Positions 1 to 9,000 of a DNA stretch of 31,675 bases are shown here, in pieces. A program made the position numbers and the translations under genes. Positions within the stretch are counted from its first letter, which is position 1; each line of letters starts with the position of its first letter. The stretch lies in the NCBI GenBank assembly GCA_041648755.1, contig JBAZOJ010000010.1:1-31675 (forward strand), written 5' to 3'. Below the pieces are notes generated by a model. That model saw only the letters and a list, made by a program, of their open reading frames with translations. It had not been told where the DNA came from and searched no databases. The DNA is from JBAZOJ01 sp041648755. Its GTDB lineage: Bacteria > Planctomycetota > B143-G9.

Positions 1-243
1 TCTGCGTTCTCTGCGCTCTCTGCGGTTAGAGCTCTTTGCTGCTTTGCCTTGGCAATGCCCTTCTACTCTCTGCGTTCTCTGCGCACTCTGCGGTAAAAGC
101 TCTTTGCTGCTTTGCCTTGGCAATGCTCTTTTCTCTCTGCGTTCTCTGCGCACTCTGCTGTAAAAGCTCTTGGCTGCTTTGCCTTGGCAATGCCCTTCTA
201 CTCTCTGCGTTCTCTGCGCTCTCTGCGGTTAAAGCTCTTGGTT
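1..243. repeat. 67-68 bp intergenic tandem repeat, about 3.6 copies
   Basis: Three complete units start at 1, 69 and 136 and a partial one starts at 204. Each begins with a CTCTGCG/TTCTCTGCG run, continues through GGTAAAAGCTCTT and ends with TTTGCCTTGGCAATGC. Units differ by a few substitutions and one 1-bp length change. The array probably continues left of the window. Related 'CTCTGCGG-TAAAA' sequence recurs at about 29181-29208. Open frames across it are only repeat translations. No gene is visible in 1-350. Confidence 0.9.
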
Positions 244-315
244 GCCTCTTCTCTCCTTGGCGAACCCTCCTGAGGCGGGTCTCGCTTAACTCGACCTGGC
301 GCCTTGGCGGTTAAT
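244..315 (-). repeat. Dispersed intergenic repeat, copy 1 (downstream flank of the WG/G operon)
   Basis: This roughly 72-bp element matches 24761-24831 in the same orientation with only a few substitutions and a 1-bp indel. Its core is CCTCCTGAGGCGGGTCTCG, and it ends with a CCTTGGCGG-TTAA edge (minus strand TTAACCGCCAAG). The two copies bracket the A-G gene cluster. It resembles the CCGCCAAG-type intergenic repeats common in some bacterial phyla. It carries no coding signal. Confidence 0.85.
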
Positions 316-331
316 GGCCCTTTCTGTTCTT

Positions 332-353
332 ATTCATCAATCATCAATCATCA
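332..353 (-). repeat. TGATTGA short repeats at the gene G stop codon
   Basis: On the minus strand the G stop codon opens a run of TGATTGA heptamers ending in TGAATAAG. The 18-bp core at 332-349 recurs exactly at 28936-28953 in the opposite orientation. This is a small dispersed intergenic element, not a terminator: it has no stem and no T-tract. Confidence 0.6.
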
Positions 354-1922
354 ATTCCCGCCAACCTTCAGCGCCCGGATCACGTCCCCTCTCCTGCCCT
401 GCCAGTGCCAGTTGATCACCTCGAACCTGAATCCCCAGTACGCGCTCCGCTGCTCCACGTACGCTACAACCGCGTTGCGACCGGGGTTGAGCCTTGCCGA
501 TGTCCAGAGCCTGTTAGCCTCGCGCGGGAGGTCAGTCGGCAGCGCGACCACCTGCTCGCCATTCACTGCCAGCCACCCACGGTCGTCGCATTGGAACATG
601 AACGACCTGTGGTCAAGATGCGTGTCCGCCCCGATAAATGTCACCGCCACCGCTGCGGTCGCGGGCGCGTTGTGGAATACCCGCCCCAGGTCAACCGCCC
701 CGGACCAGTCGTAGCAACTGCGGTCCGTGACCACAATCCACTTTCCGCTGACCGCGTCCGGCTTCCGGGATGACAGCTTCGCGAGCCAGTCGCGGGCTAC
801 CGGCACTCCGCCCCGCCCCGACGGCACCGCCGCGAAGGCCCACTCATAGCCCCGCAGGAAACGCAACTCCTCGCGGTGAACCAGCAACCCTTGCGCGTCG
901 AGCACCTCGGCGATAACCATGACATCGTGATCCCCTGCCACGGAGGCCATGTCCAGCGTTATTACCTGCCGGTCAAAAGGCTGCGCAGCCGTGAGCGCAA
1001 TGTCACGAACCGCAAGGGATCTGCCGCCCTCAGCGGTCGTGAACTTGACGGTTCCCCTGAAGCTCACTGCCGGATCGTCAAGGCGGGATACAACCGTCAC
1101 GTCGTTGACCTGGCCCTGCCCGATCACCCACGAGCCCGTTTGCGCAAACAGGAACGTCGCTGACCCGATTCTCCCTTGAGGATCATCCGACGGCCCTTTG
1201 CCCGCCAAGCCGAAAAGGCGGGTCGGCTGTACGGCGTCAAGCGCATGCGGCGAGAAGGAGTGGCTCGCGGGGAGGAGAGCAGCGCGGTCGGCCACGACGC
1301 CGTCCTCGCGCGACTCGATGCTCAGCCAGTGCAGCCCGGCGGCCAGTCGGACGGTCGGCGTGATTTCCCAGTGCCATGTTGGGTTGCCGTCACTCTCGCC
1401 CGACAGCACGTACAGGCGGCCATCGATGTGGACGAACAGGCTGTTATTGCACAACACGCTGCCGACGCCGTCGCTGGTCCAGCGGCACCTCACGCCCAGC
1501 GCGAAGGTTCCGTCGGCCGCCAACTGGAAGGGGAAGTCCGCCCTGCCCCCGCCCGGCTGGATTACCTCGTTCGCGCCCTGCCTGATTCGCAGACAGATCC
1601 GCGCATCGGGCGCATCGACCGAATCATCCGGTGCGATATCCATCGGGGCGGTAAGCGTGGCTGGGCATGTAAGATCGAGCATGAGCGCGACTTCGTTCGC
1701 AGGTGACTTCTCCCCGAGCCACCTGTTTGCGGAATTGCCCGGACCAGGCGTGCGAACGGCCGGGGATGCCGAAACAAGGGCCGATGCAGTGGGCACGGCC
1801 GTCGGTTCGATGTTCGGGATCCGCCGCGGCTCCTGCCGCACAAGCAGGAACACCACCAGTGCGGCCAGCAGCACATTAGCCAGCAGCGAAGCGACAGTCA
1901 GTTTGCGGGCTCCGACGCCCAT
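351..1922 (-). CDS. Gene G: membrane-anchored protein with two jelly-roll-like regions, function unknown
   Basis: A 523-aa protein with an ATG start preceded by AAGGA at good Shine-Dalgarno spacing. A hydrophobic segment at residues about 8-28, after a short basic stretch, is a signal anchor or uncleaved signal. A Pro/Ala/Thr-rich linker follows to about residue 65. Residues about 78-218 look like a carbohydrate-binding-type jelly roll, with a GLHWLSIESREDGVV strand typical of such folds. Residues about 275-360 look Ig-like. Residues about 395-507 look like a second jelly roll (DDRGWLAVNGEQVV, then LNPGRNAVVAYVEQ). No catalytic motif is recognisable. The gene lies 75 bp after WG gene F on the same strand and is probably the last gene of that operon, although a TACAAT box in the gap could give it its own promoter. 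The jelly-roll assignment is by eye and a carbohydrate ligand is inferred. The gene itself is secure; its role is unknown. Confidence 0.85.
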   Translation of the reverse strand: MGVGARKLTVASLLANVLLAALVVFLLVRQEPRRIPNIEPTAVPTASALVSASPAVRTPGPGNSANRWLGEKSPANEVALMLDLTCPATLTAPMDIAPDDSVDAPDARICLRIRQGANEVIQPGGGRADFPFQLAADGTFALGVRCRWTSDGVGSVLCNNSLFVHIDGRLYVLSGESDGNPTWHWEITPTVRLAAGLHWLSIESREDGVVADRAALLPASHSFSPHALDAVQPTRLFGLAGKGPSDDPQGRIGSATFLFAQTGSWVIGQGQVNDVTVVSRLDDPAVSFRGTVKFTTAEGGRSLAVRDIALTAAQPFDRQVITLDMASVAGDHDVMVIAEVLDAQGLLVHREELRFLRGYEWAFAAVPSGRGGVPVARDWLAKLSSRKPDAVSGKWIVVTDRSCYDWSGAVDLGRVFHNAPATAAVAVTFIGADTHLDHRSFMFQCDDRGWLAVNGEQVVALPTDLPREANRLWTSARLNPGRNAVVAYVEQRSAYWGFRFEVINWHWQGRRGDVIRALKVGGN

Positions 1923-1950
1923 TCTTCAGTCCTTGCGTGATAGTATGCGG

Positions 1951-1979
1951 ATTGTACACAAGTGTGCGCGGCGGGAAAC
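1951..1979 (-). promoter_or_regulatory. Possible internal promoter for gene G
   Basis: In the 75-bp F-G gap the minus strand has TACAAT at 1951-1956, identical to the -10 boxes of the two promoters upstream of the GH2 and KAP-FGE genes. The -35 region 16-17 nt upstream (TTTCC) is poor. A short ACAC-TT-GTGT inverted repeat overlaps the box. Read-through from F is the alternative. Confidence 0.25.
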
Positions 1980-1997
1980 GGACATTCCGCCCGTGCC

Positions 1998-4900
1998 TTA
2001 CTTCTCCATCACAAAATCCCCTGCGGAGTTGAACTGCAGCGGGAAGACCATCTGGCCGTGCTTGTCCATATAGCCCCAGAGCGCGCCGCGCCGCACTGCC
2101 GCGAGCCCCTGATGGAAGGCGCGCACCTCGTCGAAGTAGGGCTCGTGGATCTGGCGGCCCTTCCGGTCAATAAACGTCCACAGGCCGTTCTGCTTGTCGC
2201 CAACCAGCACCGCCGCGAGCCCTTCAGAAAAGTCGCCGGTCTCGCCGAACTGCGGCACTATCACGTATTCGCCGGTCTGGTTGATGAAGCCCCAGCGATG
2301 CCGCAAATCACTGACTGCTGTTAGCCCTTCGGTGAATGCCCGGGCGTTGGTGAACCACGCCGGGATGGCGATGTTCCCCCGGCGGTCGAAGAAGCCAACA
2401 CAGCCACCGCGAAGTGCCGCGTACCTGCCATCCTCTGTTTCGGCATCGGCGAGCACGGCCTTCTTTCCCTGCCGGTTGATCCAAGTATCGCCCTGCTTGG
2501 TCTCGACGAGGGCTACTCCATCGCTGAAGGGCCAGCCGGAGGTCATCGCGAGAGTGAACGCCCAGTTGCCTTTCTCGTCCACGTATCCTGAGACCCCGTC
2601 CTTCCGGGCGAAGGCAAGGCCCTGAGAGAATCGCTCCAGTTCGTCAAAAACGGGAGGCACGACCCAGGCCAAATCTGTGCCCAGCGCTCCCCACTCCCCC
2701 TCTTCCGCGACGGCGCGGGCGACAAGCGGAGCGACATCGCCCGATTGATCGCCCCAAGGGAACTCGCTGATGCGCCGGGCCCTCGCCGACCCGATGGCAA
2801 CGGCAAAGAGGTCATTCCCGCCATTCTCTTGTATCACCGCCAAGCCGGACGGGAAAACTCCCCGAACGTAGAACTTCTGTTCCGCGCCTGTCAGGTCAAT
2901 CACTTCCCCTGTAGCAGCGCTCTGCCCGACAACTGTGCATCGAAGAGGCACCGGCTTCCCGGAGCGGTCTATGAGCAAGCACCCGTCATCAAACCGGCAG
3001 GCGGCGTAGTTCCCGTGGAAGTCGCCAATCTCGTCGCGGATCGGCGGGAACTGGGCTACACCGTCGCGATCTACCGCCGTCCAGCCATCTGCAGTCTTCC
3101 CGACAACCAGCCCTGAGCTATACGTACTGAAGCGCTCGAGCGACGGCACAAAAAACACTTGACCGGCCGTGTCTACAAACCCGCATTGCCCGCCCGCGCA
3201 CACCAACCCAAGACCTTCGGAAAAGCTGCGTGCAAATGAGAACCAATCCGGGCTGATGAACCTGCCGCCCGCGTCAACGTAGTTGTACATCTCATCCCGG
3301 GTGACGAGCATCCAGCCGTCGCAGAATCCGCCCGCGGACCGACAGCCCGCCGGAAGTCCGAACGCGACCGAGCCATCGCGGCGGAGAAGCATGTCAGAAC
3401 TTTCCCCGGAGGCGCAGAAGAGCCCGCAGCCGCAGTTGCCCACTCCCGTGTAGATTGGTGGCACGATGACATGACCTTCGATATCGGCCGCCCCCCAATA
3501 GCAGAGCGACTCGAAATCCTTGTGGAGCCAGAACCTGATGAGTCGGTCAGAAGCAGGCTCCAGGGAAGTGTATCGAAGAGCGGGCTCGAAACCGGGCCCC
3601 ACTGAGTACGGGTACCAATCCATCCTCCACTGCAACACGCTTTCCCGGGATAGCTGGACAGGCTCTCTGATGGCTTTCCCCTCGTGGTTGATCGGCGCCC
3701 ACCTTCCTTCGGCATCACTCAGCCAGGCCACGCCGTCCTTGAAACCAACCGCCGGGTAGTCAAATGGACCGAGAACAGGAGTGCCGGTTTTGTCTATGAA
3801 CAGTGTTTTGCCATCCCTGGTTACAACTCCCAGTCCTTCACTGAAGCTCTCGGCGGAGTCGTACCGGCATTCGATTACGTTGTCGCCCGAAAGCCCGATG
3901 TAGCCCCACCTGTTTCCGACACAGACCGGTGCGAGGCCCCCGCAGAAAGCGCCTGCCGCATCGAACTGCAGGAGTATGGCGACTCGACCTTGCGTGTCCG
4001 CGAAGCCCCACTTGCCGTTCCGGCATACCGGGGCGAGCCCCTGCCCGAAAGCACCGATGCTGTCGAAGACCTCGCCGATGAGTCTTCCGTATGCATCGGC
4101 AAGCTGAACCTGCGTTCTGGGCTGGAGCCTGACCATCGTCGAATCGCCGTCGAATCTCATCACCTCAGCGTACTTCGGCGTGATGATCGCCCGTCCGGAG
4201 CGATCGGCATAGCCCCAGCCAGCGAGCGTCTTAACAGCATAAGAACCCCCGTACGAGTCTGTGACATCGGTATAGGCAGGGGCGATCAGCATATCGAGGT
4301 TACGGTCCACGAATCCCCAGAGCCCTCCATCCTTGACGAAGAAGCCGTCATCGCCTACATACAGGAGATCCTCGAAGCTCTTTCCGGTCTCGCGGCAGTC
4401 CGCTTCCCTGATCATCCACTTGCGACCGCCGCGCGTTCCCACGAGGAAGTCGCAGGACCATCCTTCGACCTCGTCGTAGATGATCTCCGTCCGCGCGCCA
4501 TTCAGCATGTTGAACCAACCGGCCTTCCCGCCGCGCCTGACTTTCACCCATTCGCCGTACTCGAGCTTGGCCTCGTCGAGGGGGATGTCGTACTGCCTGT
4601 GAAGATTTTCGTCTATGACGTTCCAGGAACCATTTTCCTTCACGCAAGCATAGCCTTTGGAGAACCAGCCTGCCTCCTCGAATATGGGCTCGCAGATCAC
4701 CGTGCCGTCCGCCCTGACGTAGCCGAGGCTTTCCCCGATTCGAGTGACTGCGATCAGGGGATCCTGGTAGTGTCCCGAGCCGAAACTCACCCAAGCGTAG
4801 GAACAGGGGATGACGAGCTTACCATCGAGGTTGACAGCACCCTCTGCAGCGCCGGACGTGACGACAGCGATCCCGTTCCGGAATTGTTCCGCCCTGTCGA

Positions 4901-5795
4901 ATTCGGGCGGAATGACAAGATCGCCGGTCTTGTCTATGTACCCCCACTTCGAGTGCTCCTTAACCGCTGCGCGCCCCTCCGAGAACGAACCAACTCCCTC
5001 GAAATCCGGTTCGATTACGATCTTGCCAGTCAGGTCGACAAAGCCCCATTTGTCATTCTCTTGCACCGCAGCCATCCCGTCGCTGAACTCCCTGGCGCTC
5101 TGGAATCGCGGTTCGACCAGCCAATTCCCACCGAGCTTGTATCCCCACTTCGATGCGTCGTCCGAAACCGGTTCAGGTGTGTTCCTCGGCCGGTGAGTTC
5201 CCTTCTTGTGGCGTGGTGGTCCTACGAGGATCTCACCGGTGGAAGTGACTGAATGCTCCTCATCGTGGATAATCACCGGGCCATACCCGTAGCGGAACTC
5301 CGCTGCATAGTCGAAGACCCCGTCGAAGGCGAATTCGCCCTTCTCGTTGATGTAGCGCCAGCCTCCCTTCAATTCGGGGTCCACAGCGTCAGTGAAACTA
5401 TCGGGGATGTAATAAGGGTCTCCGCCGGTGACACTGCGGCCGGTTGTCTTCACCGGCGCGAAGCCTTCGTGGAACTCCCCGGCACGGGAGAATTTGCAGG
5501 GGATAGCTATCTTGCCCTTGGTGTCCACGTAGCCCCAGGCGGTGCCGTCGCAGACCGCTGCGAGCCCTTCGCTGAACCCGCCTGCGTAGACATAGGCACC
5601 GGTGCCCTGCCTCTCCCCTTTGCGGTTGATCACCACCCACTTGCCGCCGTCACCTGATAGCGTTACAGCCGCGACGGGAACAGGGCCTGCGAGGCGCGCC
5701 AAATCGCTTTCAGTGAACGACAGCAGTATCAGCAGAGCCGCGGTGAGAAGCGCGGCGGCCGACAGGCGGCAAAACGAACGGCAATGGCAGGTCAT
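1998..5795 (-). CDS. WG gene F (sixth of six): giant secreted WG-repeat protein
   Basis: A 1265-aa protein with an ATG start inside the ATGA overlap with gene E and a TAA stop, the only one of the six not overlapped downstream. Residues 1-10 are Cys-rich (MTCHCRSFCR), and a hydrophobic export or anchor segment spans about 11-27. The rest is about 32 degenerate WG/KWG repeats of 34-38 residues, of the pattern 'WGYIDKTGxIVIxPxFDxAxxFSxGLAxV'. Clear examples lie at residues about 85-115, 249-283, 284-313 and 596-630. A non-repeat insert at about 708-765 splits the array. WG repeats (Pfam WG_beta_rep/KWG) are a binding or scaffold family with no known catalysis. F's centre resembles gene A (both have RETG, WAPINH and YIGL), while its ends match B and D (GTAWGYVDTKGK). 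Family is certain, partner unknown. Confidence 0.93.
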   Translation of the reverse strand: MTCHCRSFCRLSAAALLTAALLILLSFTESDLARLAGPVPVAAVTLSGDGGKWVVINRKGERQGTGAYVYAGGFSEGLAAVCDGTAWGYVDTKGKIAIPCKFSRAGEFHEGFAPVKTTGRSVTGGDPYYIPDSFTDAVDPELKGGWRYINEKGEFAFDGVFDYAAEFRYGYGPVIIHDEEHSVTSTGEILVGPPRHKKGTHRPRNTPEPVSDDASKWGYKLGGNWLVEPRFQSAREFSDGMAAVQENDKWGFVDLTGKIVIEPDFEGVGSFSEGRAAVKEHSKWGYIDKTGDLVIPPEFDRAEQFRNGIAVVTSGAAEGAVNLDGKLVIPCSYAWVSFGSGHYQDPLIAVTRIGESLGYVRADGTVICEPIFEEAGWFSKGYACVKENGSWNVIDENLHRQYDIPLDEAKLEYGEWVKVRRGGKAGWFNMLNGARTEIIYDEVEGWSCDFLVGTRGGRKWMIREADCRETGKSFEDLLYVGDDGFFVKDGGLWGFVDRNLDMLIAPAYTDVTDSYGGSYAVKTLAGWGYADRSGRAIITPKYAEVMRFDGDSTMVRLQPRTQVQLADAYGRLIGEVFDSIGAFGQGLAPVCRNGKWGFADTQGRVAILLQFDAAGAFCGGLAPVCVGNRWGYIGLSGDNVIECRYDSAESFSEGLGVVTRDGKTLFIDKTGTPVLGPFDYPAVGFKDGVAWLSDAEGRWAPINHEGKAIREPVQLSRESVLQWRMDWYPYSVGPGFEPALRYTSLEPASDRLIRFWLHKDFESLCYWGAADIEGHVIVPPIYTGVGNCGCGLFCASGESSDMLLRRDGSVAFGLPAGCRSAGGFCDGWMLVTRDEMYNYVDAGGRFISPDWFSFARSFSEGLGLVCAGGQCGFVDTAGQVFFVPSLERFSTYSSGLVVGKTADGWTAVDRDGVAQFPPIRDEIGDFHGNYAACRFDDGCLLIDRSGKPVPLRCTVVGQSAATGEVIDLTGAEQKFYVRGVFPSGLAVIQENGGNDLFAVAIGSARARRISEFPWGDQSGDVAPLVARAVAEEGEWGALGTDLAWVVPPVFDELERFSQGLAFARKDGVSGYVDEKGNWAFTLAMTSGWPFSDGVALVETKQGDTWINRQGKKAVLADAETEDGRYAALRGGCVGFFDRRGNIAIPAWFTNARAFTEGLTAVSDLRHRWGFINQTGEYVIVPQFGETGDFSEGLAAVLVGDKQNGLWTFIDRKGRQIHEPYFDEVRAFHQGLAAVRRGALWGYMDKHGQMVFPLQFNSAGDFVMEK
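3501..3674 (-). other. Conserved non-repeat insert dividing the WG array (gene F example)
   Basis: Codons about 708-765 of F do not fit the WG repeat. The same position in all six paralogues carries a variable 35-60 residue stretch ending in a more conserved 'SEGLRGF...GIRDIEG' motif (SDRLIRF...GAADIEG in F). It separates about 17 N-terminal repeats from about 14 C-terminal ones, and so may be a hinge between two repeat superdomains. Confidence 0.6.
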
Positions 5796-6037
5796 TTCCC
5801 TTCCCCAATGGCGAAATCCCCTGCCGCATCGAACTGCAGTTGAAAGACCATCTGACCGTGCTTGTCCATATAGCCCCAGAGCGCGCCGCGCCGCACCGCC
5901 GCGAGCCCCTGGTGAAACGGGCGCACCTCGTCGAAGTAGGGCTCGTGGATCTGGTTGCCCTTCCGGTCAACAAACGTCCAGAGGCCGTTCTGCTTGTCCC
6001 CAACCAGCACCGCCGCGAGCCCTTCGGAAAAATCGCC
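5451..6037 (-). repeat. Conserved junction block E/F with 4-nt ATGA overlap
   Basis: This block joins the last 81 codons of E to the first 115 codons of F and is one of five homologous blocks of exactly 587 bp. The E stop and F start share ATGA at 5792-5795. The codons before the stop (GGG GAA GGG AAA) act as a purine-rich ribosome binding site. This is a slight departure from the GGAGGAAGCGAAATGA found at other junctions. Confidence 0.85.
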
Positions 6038-9000
6038 TGTTTCGGTGAACTTCGGCTGTATGACGTACGCACCGGACTTGTCGATGAAGCCCCAGCGATA
6101 TTCCAAATCCCGTACCGCCGCGAGCCCACCGGAGAAAGAGCGGACATCATCATACCACGGATAGATCACGATATTGCCCTTCAGGTCGAAGAAGCCAGCT
6201 CTGCCCCCCTCGAAGGTCTCGTACCTGGCATCCTCACAATCGGCATCTGACAGCTTTGCCTTCTGTCCCTTCCGGTTGATCCACATTCTGTCGCCTTCGC
6301 CGCCCCCCACGAGTGCAACCCCGTGCCTGAAAGGTCCGCCGGTTGCGCCTTTCAGGTCGATGACCCACTTGCCGTCCGGGGCGATGTACCCCGACGAATC
6401 GCCTTTCCGGGCAAAGGCCAAGCCCTGTGAGAATTCGTCAATTCGGTCGAACTCGGGGGGAATGACCCATTCAAGGTTCCCGTCCAGCGCGCCCCAGGAG
6501 TTGTCCTCCTGCGACTTCTTTACGACAATGCGCCCGTCGGGCAGGAGCCCCCCTTCGACACAGGAGTCAACCTTCCGCATCCTGCCGGTCGCCAGGTCGA
6601 TGACCAGGAACCAGGACTGGGCGAGCAAATTGATGGCGACAATCCGGTCAGAATAGGCGATTGAGTGACAGACATCCATTCCATCACCCACGTCAATCGA
6701 CGTGGGTTCCGACGGTTCGTCGAGACCTGTGAGGCGCAGATGCAGTTTTGCGCCCTTTCTGTCTATGAACCAGTAGTGGTTGTCGTCGTACGCCAGAACG
6801 TATTCGCCCAGGTACGTTCTGATCCGCAGGGGCATCGGGGGAAACAGCGGACTGCCTTGGCGGTCTATGACGGTCCATCCTTCCGGCAATGCAACTATCG
6901 CGGTTCCCGCCGAGAAGCTGCCAGAGTCCTCGAACTGCGGGGCAATTGCGATCGAACCGCTTCCATCGATGTACCCCCAGCATTCATCGAGTTTCACTGG
7001 CGCAAGCCCCTCGGAAAACCACCCGACATCCTGAAACCACTCACTGCTCAGCAGGTTGCCTTCCCTGTCAATGAAGTTCCTGCCCTGCTCTGAGGTCACG
7101 GTGGCGTAGCCATCCTTAAATGACCAATCAAACTTGCATCCCGTAGGAGCGTCAAAGGCCACGGTGCCATCAGCACGTAAGAAGAGGTGTTGTCCGTTCC
7201 TCTCTGCAAAGGCAAAGCCACAACACAAACTCTGGATGTACTCGTATTCCGGCTGGCAGACTATCTTGCCCTCGATGTCGCGGATTCCCATAATCCAACT
7301 CGTGTCGACGGTGAAAGCCCTCAAGCCCTCTGCTGGCGAATCCAGCCGTCTGAGGCCGATCTCGGGGTCAAAGCCCGAACCACTTGACTGGAGGTAGCCG
7401 GTCGCTCTCAGCCTGGCCATATCGCTAATCTTGAAGTTGCGCACCGCGCGGCTTTCATCGCGAACACCCTTGCGATCAATCGGCACCCAAACCTGCTTTT
7501 CGTCGCTGACCCACGCATTGCCATCCTCGAAGCCAAGAACAGGGAAGTCATAGGGGCCAAGCGCAACGCTGCCAGTCTTGTCTACAAAGTACCACTTGCC
7601 GTCCTTGGTGACCAATCCAAGATCTTCGCAGAAACTCTCCGCCGAGTCGTATTGGAAGGGGACAATGATCGCTCCTTCCTTGTCCAAATAACCCCACTTC
7701 GTGCTATTGCGGACCGGGGCGAGGCCGGAAGAAAACAACCCCGCTGCGCCGAACTGCATTGGAATGCAAATCCTGCCGCGCACATCGATGTAGCCCCATT
7801 TGCCATTGCTTTTCGCAGATGCAAGGCCCTCGCTGAAGGGGCCGATCTGCTCGAACACCTCTCCGAACAACCTGCCAAACGCGTCCGCAAGCCGCATCTG
7901 AGCCCCGACTTCCAGCTTTACCATTGCTGCTTCGCCTCCGCAGGAGGTGACATCCACATACCGGGGCTCGACCACCGTACGGCCCGTGGTGTCGATATAT
8001 CCCCAGCCTGTGACGGACCTTATGCCTGCGAGCCCGTTACTGAAGTCCCTCACCTCTATATGCGTTGGTGCGACTGCGACATTCCACCGCGAATCAGCGA
8101 ATCCCCAGAGTCCCTTGACTTCAAACGCGGCCATTCCTTCCACAGGTTTACGAATTTCGTCAAACTCGGGCCCTATCTCCTTGCAGTCAGCGATGGTCAT
8201 CAGCCGCTTCCTGCCATCCCTGGAAATGGAAAGCACTCCGTTCCACAGGGGTGCAATAGCATCGTAGACGACTTCTGACCTTGCACCGGTCTGGAAATTG
8301 AAGTAGCCCAGTTTCGAACCCGCGGACACTATGGCATGGTCATCTTCGGCGTCAATGCTGTCGAGAAAGATCTCATATTGCGCCCGTAGCGAAATATCGA
8401 CAACGTTCCAAGCACCGTCCCTTTCGACAGGGGCATATGAGCCCACGAAGTACTCAAAGTGGTCGAAAACCGGCTCGCAGAGCTCGGCGCCGTCCGTCCG
8501 GATGATGCCGAACTTGTTTTCCACCTTGGCCCACGCAATCTGCCGATCCCTGTCGAAATGCAGCGCATCATAGACGCAGGGGACTACCAGCTTCCCATTT
8601 GCAGCGAGGATTCCATGCTTCCCGGCAGTCTCTACTCCTGCAAGCCCTTTTCGGAAATCACCAACATCATCGTATAGGGCATCGTTGAGCGGTTTGCCGT
8701 CGCGACGGACGAACAGCCAGCCATGGCCCGTGTCGACAGCCCCAATGCCCTCCTGGAAGGGATGAACGTAGTCGTAGTCCGTCTCGATGCACACGCGGCC
8801 GGTCAGGTCAATGAACCCCCACTTGCCATTCTCCTGCACCGCAGCCATCCCGTCGCTGAATCTCTCGGCCACCTGGAATTGCGGTTCGGCGATCCACTTA
8901 TCGTCGAGTTTGTAGCCATAGAGCCGTGAGTCATCGTACATCGGGTACGGAATCGTCTCCTTTTCGAGAGGTTCCTGATAATAGGAGCTGTGGTGGTTAA

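Noticed and set aside
1..243. CRISPR array
   Set aside because: Units are adjacent and similar over their full length. There are no unique spacers of constant size between short repeats and no cas genes.
36..314. Small plus-strand frame of 92 codons at the left end
   Set aside because: It is a translation of the 67-68 bp tandem repeat and shows the same peptide cycle each unit.
3684..5252. Plus-strand open frame of 522 codons opposite WG gene F
   Set aside because: Antisense shadow of the WG repeats. Similar shadow frames recur opposite the other paralogues because the repeats are homologous.
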